35,860 nucleotides of DNA, taken from contig JAYFQW010000036.1 of the NCBI GenBank assembly GCA_034926675.1, positions 1-35,860 of the forward strand, written 5' to 3'. Made by a program: the position numbers and the translations under genes. The notes beneath the pieces were generated by a model, which ran no database searches, was not told the origin of the DNA, and worked only from the letters and a program-made list of their open reading frames with translations. This document shows, piece by piece, positions 7,887 through 15,996 of this stretch. Position 1 is the first letter of the stretch, and each line of letters begins with the position of its first letter. This stretch comes from Clostridia bacterium (GTDB taxonomy: Bacteria; Bacillota; DTU025).

Positions 7887-9437
7887 TTACACCGGGATGT
7901 TCCCGTGTTTCTTAGGCGGTCGGTTCTCGCGCTTGGACGATAGCACGTCGAGAGACGCGATGATCTTAGCGCGCGTCTCAGCCGGGTCGATGACGTCATC
8001 GATGTAGCCACGGGATGCTGCGACGTACGGGTTGGCGAACTTCGTCCTGTAATCGTCTATTTTATCAGCCCGCGCGGCCTCTGGATTCTTGGCTTCTTCG
8101 ATGTCTCTCCGGAATATTATGTTCGCTGCGCCATCTGGCCCCATCACTGCTATCTCAGCTCCTGGCCAGGCCAGCACCGTATCAGCGCCAAGATCTCTGC
8201 TGCACATGGCCAGATACGCGCCTCCGTAGGCCTTCCGAACAATCACCGTCACCTTCGGGACTGTCGCCTCTGAGTATGCGTAGAGCAGCTTGGCGCCGTG
8301 CCTGATTATCCCGCCGGTCTCCTGGTTCACGCCGGGCAGGAACCCGGGCACATCCACTAGGTTCAGCACTGCCACATTGAATGCATCGCAGAACCGGATG
8401 AACCTCGCTGCCTTGTCGGACGCGTTGATGTCAAGGCAGCCTGCGGCGATCTTCGGTTGGTTGGCGATGATGCCGACGGGATAGCCGCCCACGCGTGCGA
8501 ACCCCACGATGATGTTGGCAGCGTAGTGCTCGTGCACCTCTAGAAAATCGCCGCCGTCGATTATCTTGTTGATCACGGCGTGCATGTCATACGGTCTGTT
8601 GGATTCAGGAGGAATGATGTTTCGCAGCTCGGCGACTATCGTCGATGCCGCCTCGCCCGCTGCTGAGCCAGCCGGAGCGTCTTCAAGGTTGTTTGACGGA
8701 AGGAACGACAGAAGCTTGCGGATCGTGAGGAAACACTCGTCCTCAGAGTCATGCATGAAGTGAGCCACGCCGCTGACGCGGTTATGCGTGCCGGCGCCGC
8801 CCAACTCCTCAGCGGTGACCTCTTCCTTAGTGACTGCCTTTATCACCTGAGGGCCTGTAATGAACATATTGGCGCCCTGAACCATGAAGACGAAGTCGGT
8901 GATGGCGGGGGAGTACACGGCGCCGCCTGCGCACGGCCCGAGAATCACCGAGATCTGTGGGATGACTCCCGACGCTATGGTATTCCTGTAGAAGATCTGG
9001 CCGTACCCGGAGAGAGCATCGACGCCCTCCTGAATACGTGCTCCGCCTGAATCGTTGATTCCAATGAGGGGGGCGCCGACCTTCATGGCCATGTCCATGA
9101 CCTTGCATATCTTCTTCGCGTGCATCTCGCCCAAGGAACCGCCCATTACGGTGAAGTCTTGGGAGAAAACGAACACCTTGCGCCCGTTCACGGCGCCATA
9201 TCCGGTTACGACTCCTTCGCCTGGCAGATCCTGCTCAGGCATCCCGAAATCCTGGCATCTGTGCTCTACGAACATGTCGAGTTCAGTGAAGGTCCCCGGG
9301 TCCAGCAACTTCTCAATCCGCTCTCTCGCAGTGAGTTTCCCGCTCTGATGCTGCTTCTCGATCCTCTTTGCTCCGCCTCCCTGGAGGACTTTCTCTCTCC
9401 GGGCGGCCAGATTCTGCAGCTTGTCATTGTCGCCCAA
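7887..9437 (-). CDS. mmdA: Methylmalonyl-CoA decarboxylase alpha subunit (carboxyltransferase)
   Basis: This 516-residue cytoplasmic subunit of the acyl-CoA carboxyltransferase family moves the carboxyl group of (S)-methylmalonyl-CoA to biotin on MmdC. Two crotonase-like halves are visible. The first has [39 protein letters not shown] and [17 protein letters not shown] with the oxyanion-forming glycines. The second has [13 protein letters not shown] and [12 protein letters not shown] with the [13 protein letters not shown] segment. The TTG start is supported by an AGGTGAG site a few bases upstream. It heads the operon mmdA-mmdD-mmdC-mmdB. It could be named propionyl-CoA carboxylase beta on similarity alone, but the membrane pump subunits decide the function. 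Confidence 0.95.
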   Translation of the reverse strand: MGDNDKLQNLAARREKVLQGGGAKRIEKQHQSGKLTARERIEKLLDPGTFTELDMFVEHRCQDFGMPEQDLPGEGVVTGYGAVNGRKVFVFSQDFTVMGGSLGEMHAKKICKVMDMAMKVGAPLIGINDSGGARIQEGVDALSGYGQIFYRNTIASGVIPQISVILGPCAGGAVYSPAITDFVFMVQGANMFITGPQVIKAVTKEEVTAEELGGAGTHNRVSGVAHFMHDSEDECFLTIRKLLSFLPSNNLEDAPAGSAAGEAASTIVAELRNIIPPESNRPYDMHAVINKIIDGGDFLEVHEHYAANIIVGFARVGGYPVGIIANQPKIAAGCLDINASDKAARFIRFCDAFNVAVLNLVDVPGFLPGVNQETGGIIRHGAKLLYAYSEATVPKVTVIVRKAYGGAYLAMCSRDLGADTVLAWPGAEIAVMGPDGAANIIFRRDIEEAKNPEAARADKIDDYRTKFANPYVAASRGYIDDVIDPAETRAKIIASLDVLSSKRENRPPKKHGNIPV

Positions 9438-9535
9438 ATATGCTCACCTCGCATCTATGGTCCGGCAGGCCACTACTATATGGGGTCTGCCCCGCCTGCA
9501 CACCTGTGCGCCTCCTCGCCGAGCGCGGTACGTCT

Positions 9536-9571
9536 GTGTACATTATACACTTTTCGGATACTTCCTGCCAT
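9536..9571 (-). promoter_or_regulatory. Predicted mmd operon promoter overlapping a palindrome
   Basis: On the minus strand a perfect TATAAT (9547-9542) is preceded, with an 18-bp spacer, by ATGGCA (9571-9566), a four-of-six match to the -35 consensus. It lies about 105 bp upstream of the mmdA start. The -10 box is embedded in an inverted repeat, GTGTA-CATTA-TACAC (9536-9550), which could be an operator. No sigma factor or regulator can be named. Confidence 0.5.
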
Positions 9572-9714
9572 ATGAGAGGAACGGGGGCAAGAGTGGATTC
9601 TGCTGCCATCGACCCATTCATTATTGTCCCCGAAAACTGGAGGAATGGAGGCTGAATTGTAGTATCACTGTACAGCGATCTGGCAAGTCGATGAACGTTA
9701 TGAGGTGGCGCACT

Positions 9715-10758
9715 ATGGATTTCGTGGAGCTTAGGAGCGACACATGCACTCTTCCCACCGAAGAGATGCGGGAGGCAATGCGCAACGCCGAGGTGGGAGA
9801 CGATGTTCTCGGAGAAGACCCAACGGTTGCACGGCTTGAGGCCATGGCTGCCTCGAAGGTTGGCAAGGAGGCGGCGCTGTTCTGCCCATCTGGAACCATG
9901 GGAAATCTGGTGGCGATCATGACTCATTGTGGCCGCGGCGATGAAGCCATAATGGAATCAGAGTGCCACATCTACTACTACGAGGTCGGTGGAATGTCGG
10001 CTATCGCTGGTGTTGTGCCCAGGCTTGTAAGAGGCATGAACGGGGTCCTAGATCCCGCCGATGTGAAGGCCGCCATCAGGGAGAAGAACATCCACTACGC
10101 GCCCGCTGCCTGTCTATGCATAGAGAACACTCACAACAGGGGCGGCGGAACGGTCACCGATATCGCGACGATGACCGCTTTGGGCGCCGTGGCCCGTGAG
10201 AATGGACTCGCAGTCCATATGGATGGGGCCAGGATCTTCAACGCGTCCATAGCTCTCGATGTGGACCCGGCGGATCTGGCGCGTCCGGCGGATTCGGTGA
10301 TGTTCTGTCTCTCCAAAGGACTTTCCGCCCCTGTAGGTTCAATGCTGGCAGGATCCGCTGAGTTCATAGCGCGCGCCAGGAAGAATCGGAAAATAGTTGG
10401 CGGCGGTATGAGGCAGGCGGGTGTGCTTGCAGCAGCGGGCATCGTGGCGCTGGAGAAGATGATCGGCAGGCTTGCAGAGGATCACGCGAACGCCAGGGCC
10501 TTCGCTGAGGGGCTTTCGCAGATACCGGGCATATCGATCAACACCAGCACTGTACAGACGAATATCGTGGTGTTCGACATATCCGCGCTGGGAATCGGTT
10601 CCAGCAGATTCGCTTCTGAGCTTGAAGCCCTGGGGGTTAAGGTGAGCACGAGGCCTCCCGAAGGTATCCGCGCGGTCGCCAACAGGCACTTCACTGCGAA
10701 AGACGTGAACCGAGCGCTGGATGCAGTAATGGAGATAAGCCAAAGGCGCCTCAGGTAA
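9715..10758 (+). CDS. ltaE: Low-specificity threonine aldolase (PLP enzyme)
   Basis: This 347-residue fold-type I PLP enzyme of the threonine aldolase/GLY1 family cleaves L-threonine or allo-threonine to glycine and acetaldehyde. Motifs seen are ELRSDTCTLPTEEMREAM at the N-terminus, GDDVLGEDPTVARLE, FCPSGTMGNLVA, the HMDGARIFNA segment with the cofactor-binding aspartate, and the SKGLSAPVGS motif in which K201 should bind PLP. I set the start at ATG 9715, because GAGGTGG lies six bases upstream and the family's N-terminus begins there. Open frame continues upstream to 9421 without support. It faces away from the mmd operon and precedes a DUF4392 gene by 37 bp, probably in the same transcript. 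Confidence 0.93.
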   Translation: MDFVELRSDTCTLPTEEMREAMRNAEVGDDVLGEDPTVARLEAMAASKVGKEAALFCPSGTMGNLVAIMTHCGRGDEAIMESECHIYYYEVGGMSAIAGVVPRLVRGMNGVLDPADVKAAIREKNIHYAPAACLCIENTHNRGGGTVTDIATMTALGAVARENGLAVHMDGARIFNASIALDVDPADLARPADSVMFCLSKGLSAPVGSMLAGSAEFIARARKNRKIVGGGMRQAGVLAAAGIVALEKMIGRLAEDHANARAFAEGLSQIPGISINTSTVQTNIVVFDISALGIGSSRFASELEALGVKVSTRPPEGIRAVANRHFTAKDVNRALDAVMEISQRRLR

Positions 10759-10795
10759 CTAGCTGCGATGGCGACGGAGAAGGGGGACTGGCCAC

Positions 10796-11923
10796 GTGAG
10801 CACGGCATGCGCTGCAGCACAGATCATCGCCGAGAACGTAGACAGCTTAGTCACCATCGATTTCCACGCCCGCGGGATTGTTGAACCCATCTACAGGGCA
10901 GCCAGAGCCAGGCAGGGTGGGCAACCTCTGGCGTATCGCGCGGCGTTGGCGCTCGCAGGGGCGTGTGCGCCCAGCGAGGGCGGGATTTACGCTAGGCCGA
11001 CTGTGATCATCGGGACCGGATTCATGATCCGAGCTGCAGGCGCTCCTGAGACAGACGGAATCACAGGGGCTGCGCTTCTCGCTAGGGGCCTTACCATGGC
11101 GCACAGGGCCATTCCTTTGATTGTGTCGGAAGAAGCTGCAATCGACGTTCTGCAGGCTGCATGCTCTGCGGCTGGGTTGGCGCCTGCTATTGTACGCAAC
11201 GGAGCAGGCGATGAGATGCAGGTTGCATCAGCGGTGGAGGCTTTTAGGTGTGGCGCTGACGTGGGTGTGCCGCCGGTTGTTCTGGTCTCGTTCCCCCTGG
11301 ATCGCAATAAGGCCCTAGCTGCTGCGCAGTCCATGGCGAGCGCAATAGCTCCTCAGGCCATGATCTCGATTGAGAGGCCGGGCCTGAACAGGAGAGGCGT
11401 GCACCACAACTCATGGGGGCGGTCGATATCGGATATCACTGCATGCGTCGACGAACTCTTCCTGGAGCTGCGAAGGCGCGGCACTCTCACGGTGGCCATA
11501 GGTGATCTCGGAAACGAACTGGGGATGGGGTGCATTTCCGATACCGTGGAGTGGATGACGCCATTCGGCAGGGAATGCTCCTGTCCGTGCGGGGGCGGCA
11601 TGGCCTGTTCCATTGAGTCAGACGTGACAGTCGTCGGTTCCGTATCCGACGACGTTGCCTACGGCATACTCGCATGCATGGCCCACCTGAGCGGGCAGCC
11701 TGAGGTGCTTCCCAGCCCAGAACTGGGCCTCGCGGTGCTCGACGCTGCGGTAGCCGCCGGCGCTGTCGACGGGCTGACTGGAGAGAGATCCGCCTCCATC
11801 GACATGCTTGACGCGTATGTACATTCATCCATCCTTCAGCTGCTCAAGGCGATCCTGGATTACGCCGACCGTCATACATCTCTTCGGCCTGAGTTCCTAA
11901 CGCATCTGGCTTCGTTTCAATAG
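10796..11923 (+). CDS. DUF4392 (D-glutamate cyclase C-terminal-like) protein
   Basis: This 375-residue soluble protein is recognised as DUF4392, the domain that forms the C-terminal part of mitochondrial D-glutamate cyclase. In bacteria it is often encoded alone. Signatures are GTGFMIRAAGAPETDGITGAA near the N-terminus, SIERPGLNRRGVHHNSWG, AIGDLGNELGMG, and a Cys-rich patch ECSCPCGGGMACSIESD that looks suited to bind metal or form a thiol site. The GTG start has a GAGAAGGGGG site upstream. Its neighbour is gamma-glutamyltransferase, suggesting a link to gamma-glutamyl or D-glutamyl compounds. That link is inference, and the actual reaction of stand-alone DUF4392 proteins cannot be read from sequence. 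Confidence 0.75.
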   Translation: MSTACAAAQIIAENVDSLVTIDFHARGIVEPIYRAARARQGGQPLAYRAALALAGACAPSEGGIYARPTVIIGTGFMIRAAGAPETDGITGAALLARGLTMAHRAIPLIVSEEAAIDVLQAACSAAGLAPAIVRNGAGDEMQVASAVEAFRCGADVGVPPVVLVSFPLDRNKALAAAQSMASAIAPQAMISIERPGLNRRGVHHNSWGRSISDITACVDELFLELRRRGTLTVAIGDLGNELGMGCISDTVEWMTPFGRECSCPCGGGMACSIESDVTVVGSVSDDVAYGILACMAHLSGQPEVLPSPELGLAVLDAAVAAGAVDGLTGERSASIDMLDAYVHSSILQLLKAILDYADRHTSLRPEFLTHLASFQ

Positions 11924-12068
11924 TGCGACGCCCGCGGCAGGACTGAGTCTTCTAGCGTCGTATTCAGTACCCAAGCGCAATCGTGAGGGCAATGCGGATT
12001 TCTGGGATGGCATGTCAGTACGGTTGCGCTGTTGGGTTCAATTGGCCAGAATAAAGGAGGACTGCCGA

Positions 12069-13769
12069 ATGCGAAGGTACTGGATCGCTGCAATGTGCTG
12101 CCTACTCGTGGGTATCATGGTTGGAACGCCGGTGCTGTGCGCACAAGTGGATGCGCACGCCCCGAAAGACACTGTCGCGGAGCACGGCATGGTAGCAGCC
12201 GCTCATCCTCTTGCCTCGATGGCGGGGGTCGAGATCTTAAGATCAGGCGGAAATGCAATCGATGCTGCAGTAGCTGCTGCACTCGCGCTCAACGCGGTTG
12301 AACCGAACGCGTCCGGCCTCGGGGGCGGCGGTTTCATGGTGATCCGTTTCGCCAAGACTGGCGAGGTGGCAGTAATCGACTACAGAGAGAAAGCGCCGGC
12401 ATCGTCCACGAAGGACATGTACGCTTCCGACCAGGCCAAGAAGGAGCGATGGACCGTACTTGGCGGGAAGTCGGTTGGCGTTCCAGGCGCCGCTAAAGGC
12501 CTGGAAACCGCGCTTCAGAAATTCGGCACGATGACCTTCGGGCAGGCAGCTGCTCCCGCGATCAAACTCGCGGAAGAAGGATTCGTGGTGTCGCCGATGC
12601 TCAGCGGGCTGATCAAAGACAACTACGACAAGATCGTTCAGTACAACAATCCTGATGATGTTCCGTATCTCCGGGATGGCCTTGCGCTGGAGCCAGGCGA
12701 TATCCTCAAGAACCCCGAGCTTGGACAGACCCTGAGGCTTATCGCAGAGAAGGGCTCTGATGCGATATACCACGGTCCGATAGGCGAGAAGATGGTTGCG
12801 GCGGTGAACCGAAACGGCGGGAACATGACGATGCAGGATTTTGCCGACTATACTGCCGTCATGAGGGAGCCGGTGCGCGGCAACTATAGGGGATATGAAA
12901 TCATCTCCATGCCTCCGCCGAGCTCTGGCGGCACTCACTTGATTCAGATATTGAACGTGATGGAGAACTTCGACGTGAAGGCCATGGGTCACAACTCACC
13001 TCAGTACATACACACCCTGGCTGAGACGCTCAAGATGGTTTTCGCCGACAGAGGCGCTTTCATGGCGGACACCGATTTCGTGAAGGTCCCAGTTAAGGGT
13101 CTGGCATCGAAGGAATACGCAAAGACCCAGGCGGACCAGATCAAGCCGGACAAGGCGATGGCCGAGTTCAGGCCGGGCGAACCCCAGAAGTACGAGCATG
13201 AGAGCACTACTCACCTTACAGTCATTGATCAGCAGGGGAACATCGTGGCCCTGACCCAGACAATCAACTACTTCTTCGGGTCTGGCGTAATGGCCACGGG
13301 AACGGGACTCATGATGAACGATGAGATGGACGACTTCTCAACCAATCCGGCGTCGGTCTCGGCGCCTGAGCCTGGCAAGAGGCCCCTCTCCAGCATGAGC
13401 CCTACAATCATTCTGAAGGACGGAAAGCCTTTCATGGCTCTCGGAACCCCCGGCGCCACCAGGATCTTCCCGAGCCTCGCCCAGATCATCATGAACGTGA
13501 TCGATTTCGGAATGGGGCTGGATGAGGCAATCGAGGTTCCCCGCGTGTGGAGTTCTAGTTCTGCGGGGAAGCCGGGGGCGGTGGCGGTGGAGAGCAGGAT
13601 CCCTGTGGAGACCCGCGAGGCGCTTCAGGCTCTCGGCCACAAGGTGGACGTTAAGGGCGACTGGGACTCCTACTACGGCGCATGCCAGGCAATCATGCTC
13701 GATCAGTCCACAGGTCTGATATACGGAGCAGCGGACTCAAGGCGGCTTGGAGAGGCGATCGGGTTCTAG
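12069..13769 (+). CDS. ggt: Gamma-glutamyltransferase / glutathione hydrolase, secreted
   Basis: This 566-residue N-terminal-nucleophile enzyme is made as a precursor with a signal peptide (basic start, hydrophobic to about residue 24). It hydrolyses or transfers gamma-glutamyl groups outside the cytoplasm. Motifs are the EHGMVAAAHPLAS region, NAVEPNASGLGGGGFMV, VIDYREKAP and the autocleavage site in HESTTHLTV, where T380 is the predicted nucleophile and new N-terminus of the small subunit. PLSSMSPTI is the later substrate and oxyanion segment. ATG 12069 is chosen because AAGGAGGA precedes it by six bases; the open frame upstream lacks a signal. It is likely co-transcribed with the DUF6305-like gene 28 bp downstream. 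Confidence 0.94.
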   Translation: MRRYWIAAMCCLLVGIMVGTPVLCAQVDAHAPKDTVAEHGMVAAAHPLASMAGVEILRSGGNAIDAAVAAALALNAVEPNASGLGGGGFMVIRFAKTGEVAVIDYREKAPASSTKDMYASDQAKKERWTVLGGKSVGVPGAAKGLETALQKFGTMTFGQAAAPAIKLAEEGFVVSPMLSGLIKDNYDKIVQYNNPDDVPYLRDGLALEPGDILKNPELGQTLRLIAEKGSDAIYHGPIGEKMVAAVNRNGGNMTMQDFADYTAVMREPVRGNYRGYEIISMPPPSSGGTHLIQILNVMENFDVKAMGHNSPQYIHTLAETLKMVFADRGAFMADTDFVKVPVKGLASKEYAKTQADQIKPDKAMAEFRPGEPQKYEHESTTHLTVIDQQGNIVALTQTINYFFGSGVMATGTGLMMNDEMDDFSTNPASVSAPEPGKRPLSSMSPTIILKDGKPFMALGTPGATRIFPSLAQIIMNVIDFGMGLDEAIEVPRVWSSSSAGKPGAVAVESRIPVETREALQALGHKVDVKGDWDSYYGACQAIMLDQSTGLIYGAADSRRLGEAIGF

Positions 13770-13797
13770 TTGTGTGAACACGCATGAGAGGAGCCTA

Positions 13798-14379
13798 ATG
13801 ATGAGGCAGGTTGTCCTGAGAACCACAGCTGTACTGGCTGCTCTGATCCTGGTGGCGGTCATCGGCGCGGGGGGCTCGATCGCGGCTGCGAAACCCGCTT
13901 TGATCACCTCCATCGGGCAGAGTGCCGAGGCGGCAATGATCAAGCAGATATGCATACAGAACAAGATCCCGTATGAACTCGATGCCCTGGCAAGGGTGGA
14001 CGCGCTGACTGGCGCGGATAAGCAGGCCCGGCACTCGGCTCTTGTGGTCGCGGTCGGCGGGAGCGCCAAAGGGCTTGGAGCAGCGGGAATCAACAAGGAA
14101 CAGGAACTCGAAAGGGCAGTCGCCCTACTTGAGGCGGCTAAGCGGTTGAAGATGAACATCGTCGTGATGCATGTGGGCGGCGAAGAGCGTCGCGGCGATC
14201 TATCCGATGCGTTCATCCGCGCCGTGTTGCCATACGCGAGCTCCGTTGTCATAGTTGAAGGCGGAGACAAAGACGGCCTGTTCGAGGCGGTTCTCAAAGG
14301 GAAGAACGTGCCGATTACGAAGGTCGGAAAGATCCGCGATACCGGCTTGCCGCTCAAGAAGGCCCTCGGATTGAGCTAG
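13798..14379 (+). CDS. DUF6305-like exported protein
   Basis: This is a 193-residue protein with an N-terminal signal peptide or anchor (MMRQVVLRTT, then a hydrophobic segment ending near AAAKPA). The mature part begins ALITSIGQSAEAAMIK and contains a VAVGGSAKGLGAAGI loop, a VMHVGGEERRGDLSD motif and an ITKVGKI end. This alternating strand-loop pattern suggests a Rossmann-like domain. I associate it with DUF6305, whose function is unknown. The ATG (13798 or 13801) follows a GAGAGGAG site. It sits between ggt and a TRAP-like permease, so a role as a periplasmic or cell-surface partner of that transporter is possible. That is inference, and it does not resemble the usual DctP binding protein. 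Confidence 0.6.
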   Translation: MMRQVVLRTTAVLAALILVAVIGAGGSIAAAKPALITSIGQSAEAAMIKQICIQNKIPYELDALARVDALTGADKQARHSALVVAVGGSAKGLGAAGINKEQELERAVALLEAAKRLKMNIVVMHVGGEERRGDLSDAFIRAVLPYASSVVIVEGGDKDGLFEAVLKGKNVPITKVGKIRDTGLPLKKALGLS

Positions 14380-14419
14380 TAGATAGTGGAGGCCGGAGGC
14401 CCGGAGACGGTCAACTGAT

Positions 14420-14449
14420 GCCCGATAGTTCATACATTCTCGATCGGGC
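14420..14449. promoter_or_regulatory. Stem-loop upstream of the DctM-like gene
   Basis: GCCCGAT (14420-14426) pairs perfectly with ATCGGGC (14443-14449) across a 16-base loop in the 150-bp gap before the DctM-like gene. No T-run follows, so it is not a standard terminator. It could be an mRNA processing or attenuation structure, or chance in a GC-rich gap. The same gap also holds GGGCCGGCCC (14461-14470). Confidence 0.25.
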
Positions 14450-14529
14450 CAGAGGATGATGGGCCGGCCCGGGCCTCAGCCATTTCCCGCCTGCTCCTCC
14501 TGTATGGAAGACCGTGGTGGGCGGGGCAT

Positions 14530-15828
14530 GTGGAGGTGATGTTGTTGCTGTCTGAGGGCGTAGTATTCCTAATAATGGTTGGAGTGTTCATGGGCGCTGC
14601 TTTCGCGTTTGGCCTGCCCATTGGCATATGCCTTGCCATATCCTCCCTAGCTGGTATGCTCGCTGGAGGCGCTGGTTTCGCAGTGAGGCATCTTGTGGAG
14701 GGGGCTTTCGGCTACCTGAACACTATCCTCGTCATTGCCACGGCGATGATGTTCATGAAAGGAATCCAGAAATCAGGCCTGCTGGACACTGTTGCACGGT
14801 GGCTTATTGAGACGTTTCACAGATCCCGCGCGTTGCTCCTCATCGGGCTCACGCTTCTCGTGATGTTTCCGGGCATGATCACTGGATCATCAACAGCGTG
14901 TGTGCTCACCACTGGCGCTCTTGTTGCTCCAGTCTTGATGCACATGGGAGTGCCGAAGATCCGGACCGCTGCAATAATCGCGATGGCGGCGATATACGGG
15001 ATGCTCGCTCCTCCTGTGAACATCCCGGCGATGATCATCGGGGGCGGCATCGACATGCCGTACGTGGGGTTCACAAAACCGCTTCTCCTCGCCACGATTC
15101 CCCTTGCCATCATCGTCAGTCTGTTCCTTGGGCTGCCCTACATGGGCAAGTCCAAATCTCTCGACGACATGAGATCTAGTCTGCCGAAGAGCTATGCCAG
15201 GAAGTACGGGTTCAAGCTGTATCTGCCATTCATCATCCTCGTTGTGCTGATGGCTGGGCCCAACCTCGCGCCTGGCAGGTTCCCCGACCTGGGCATGCCA
15301 CTAGTTTTCCTCATCTCCGCCGTCATCGCCGTGGTCACTGGGAAGCCCGTGCGGATGTGGAGTGTCGCCCGAGAGGCGATCCACGATGCCCTGCCTGTGA
15401 TGGGGATACTGATGGGCGTCGGCATGTTCATCCAGGTGATGACGCTTACCGGGGTGAGAGGCTGGGTTGTGGTTGGGGCGCTGTCGCTTCCTAAGGCCTT
15501 TCTGTATCTGGCGATGGCCATCTCCGTGCCTGCCTTCGGGGCGGTGTCGGCCTTCGGTTCGTCGTCGGTGCTCGGCGTTCCATTTCTTCTCGCACTTCTC
15601 GGAACAACCAACGAGATCGTGGCCGCGTCGGGCCTGACTCTTCTGGCAGGCCTGGGCGATCTTGTCCCTCCCACGGCCCTGGCAGGGATGTTTGCGGCGC
15701 AGATCGTTGATGAGGACAACTACTGGCTGGTTTTGAAGGACTGTCTTATCCCGGCGATTGCAACGGCTGCATGGGGTGTCGTGATGATCCGCTGGGCCGC
15801 GCCGATCGCAAAGTGGATTCTGAAGTAG
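14530..15828 (+). CDS. TRAP transporter large permease-like protein (DctM family)
   Basis: This is a polytopic membrane protein of about 430 residues with roughly twelve hydrophobic segments, in the DctM/ion-transporter superfamily that imports organic acids using a Na+ gradient. Typical segments are PIGICLAISSLAGML, VMFPGMITGSSTACVLTTGA, AIIAMAAIYGMLAPPVNIP and GLGDLVPPTALAGM, forming the paired re-entrant loops. No gene for DctQ (four-helix small permease) or DctP (binding protein) is adjacent. Instead there is a 48-codon membrane protein 12 bp downstream and a DUF6305-like exported protein upstream. The start is ambiguous: GTG 14530 and ATG 14539 are possible, but a GGAGGTG site at 14532-14538 best serves a TTG at 14542 or 14545. 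The substrate is unknown. Confidence 0.8.
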   Translation: MEVMLLLSEGVVFLIMVGVFMGAAFAFGLPIGICLAISSLAGMLAGGAGFAVRHLVEGAFGYLNTILVIATAMMFMKGIQKSGLLDTVARWLIETFHRSRALLLIGLTLLVMFPGMITGSSTACVLTTGALVAPVLMHMGVPKIRTAAIIAMAAIYGMLAPPVNIPAMIIGGGIDMPYVGFTKPLLLATIPLAIIVSLFLGLPYMGKSKSLDDMRSSLPKSYARKYGFKLYLPFIILVVLMAGPNLAPGRFPDLGMPLVFLISAVIAVVTGKPVRMWSVAREAIHDALPVMGILMGVGMFIQVMTLTGVRGWVVVGALSLPKAFLYLAMAISVPAFGAVSAFGSSSVLGVPFLLALLGTTNEIVAASGLTLLAGLGDLVPPTALAGMFAAQIVDEDNYWLVLKDCLIPAIATAAWGVVMIRWAAPIAKWILK

Positions 15829-15840
15829 GAGGTGAGTGCC

Positions 15841-15987
15841 GTGATGGCCTGGGTCTACTGGGGGCTCTGCGTGTTCCTGTTCATTGCTGTGGCATACGAA
15901 CTCGCCACGGAGCGGGATTTCTGGCGGCAGGCCACTGCTGCCTTGGTGCTCATCCCTCTCCTGCTGCGAATCCTCTTGTGGAAGTGA
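15841..15987 (+). CDS. 48-codon two-helix membrane microprotein
   Basis: This tiny gene starts at GTG 15841 or ATG 15844 and stops with TGA at 15985-15987. A strong AGGAGGTGAG site overlaps the stop of the preceding DctM-like gene, showing translational coupling. The product begins MAWVYWGLCVFLFIAVAY, followed by a charged turn (ELATERDFWRQ) and a second hydrophobic segment ending LLLRILLWK, so two membrane helices are predicted. I do not recognise a family. Its position, exactly where a DctQ subunit could be expected, suggests a minimal partner of the permease, though this is inference. It is followed by the deacylase gene after 9 bp. Confidence 0.7.
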   Translation: MMAWVYWGLCVFLFIAVAYELATERDFWRQATAALVLIPLLLRILLWK

Positions 15988-15996
15988 GGGTGGTGC

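Noticed and set aside
14461-14470. GGGCCGGCCC palindrome before the DctM-like gene as a terminator
   Set aside because: There is no loop and no T-run after it, so it is not a credible terminator.
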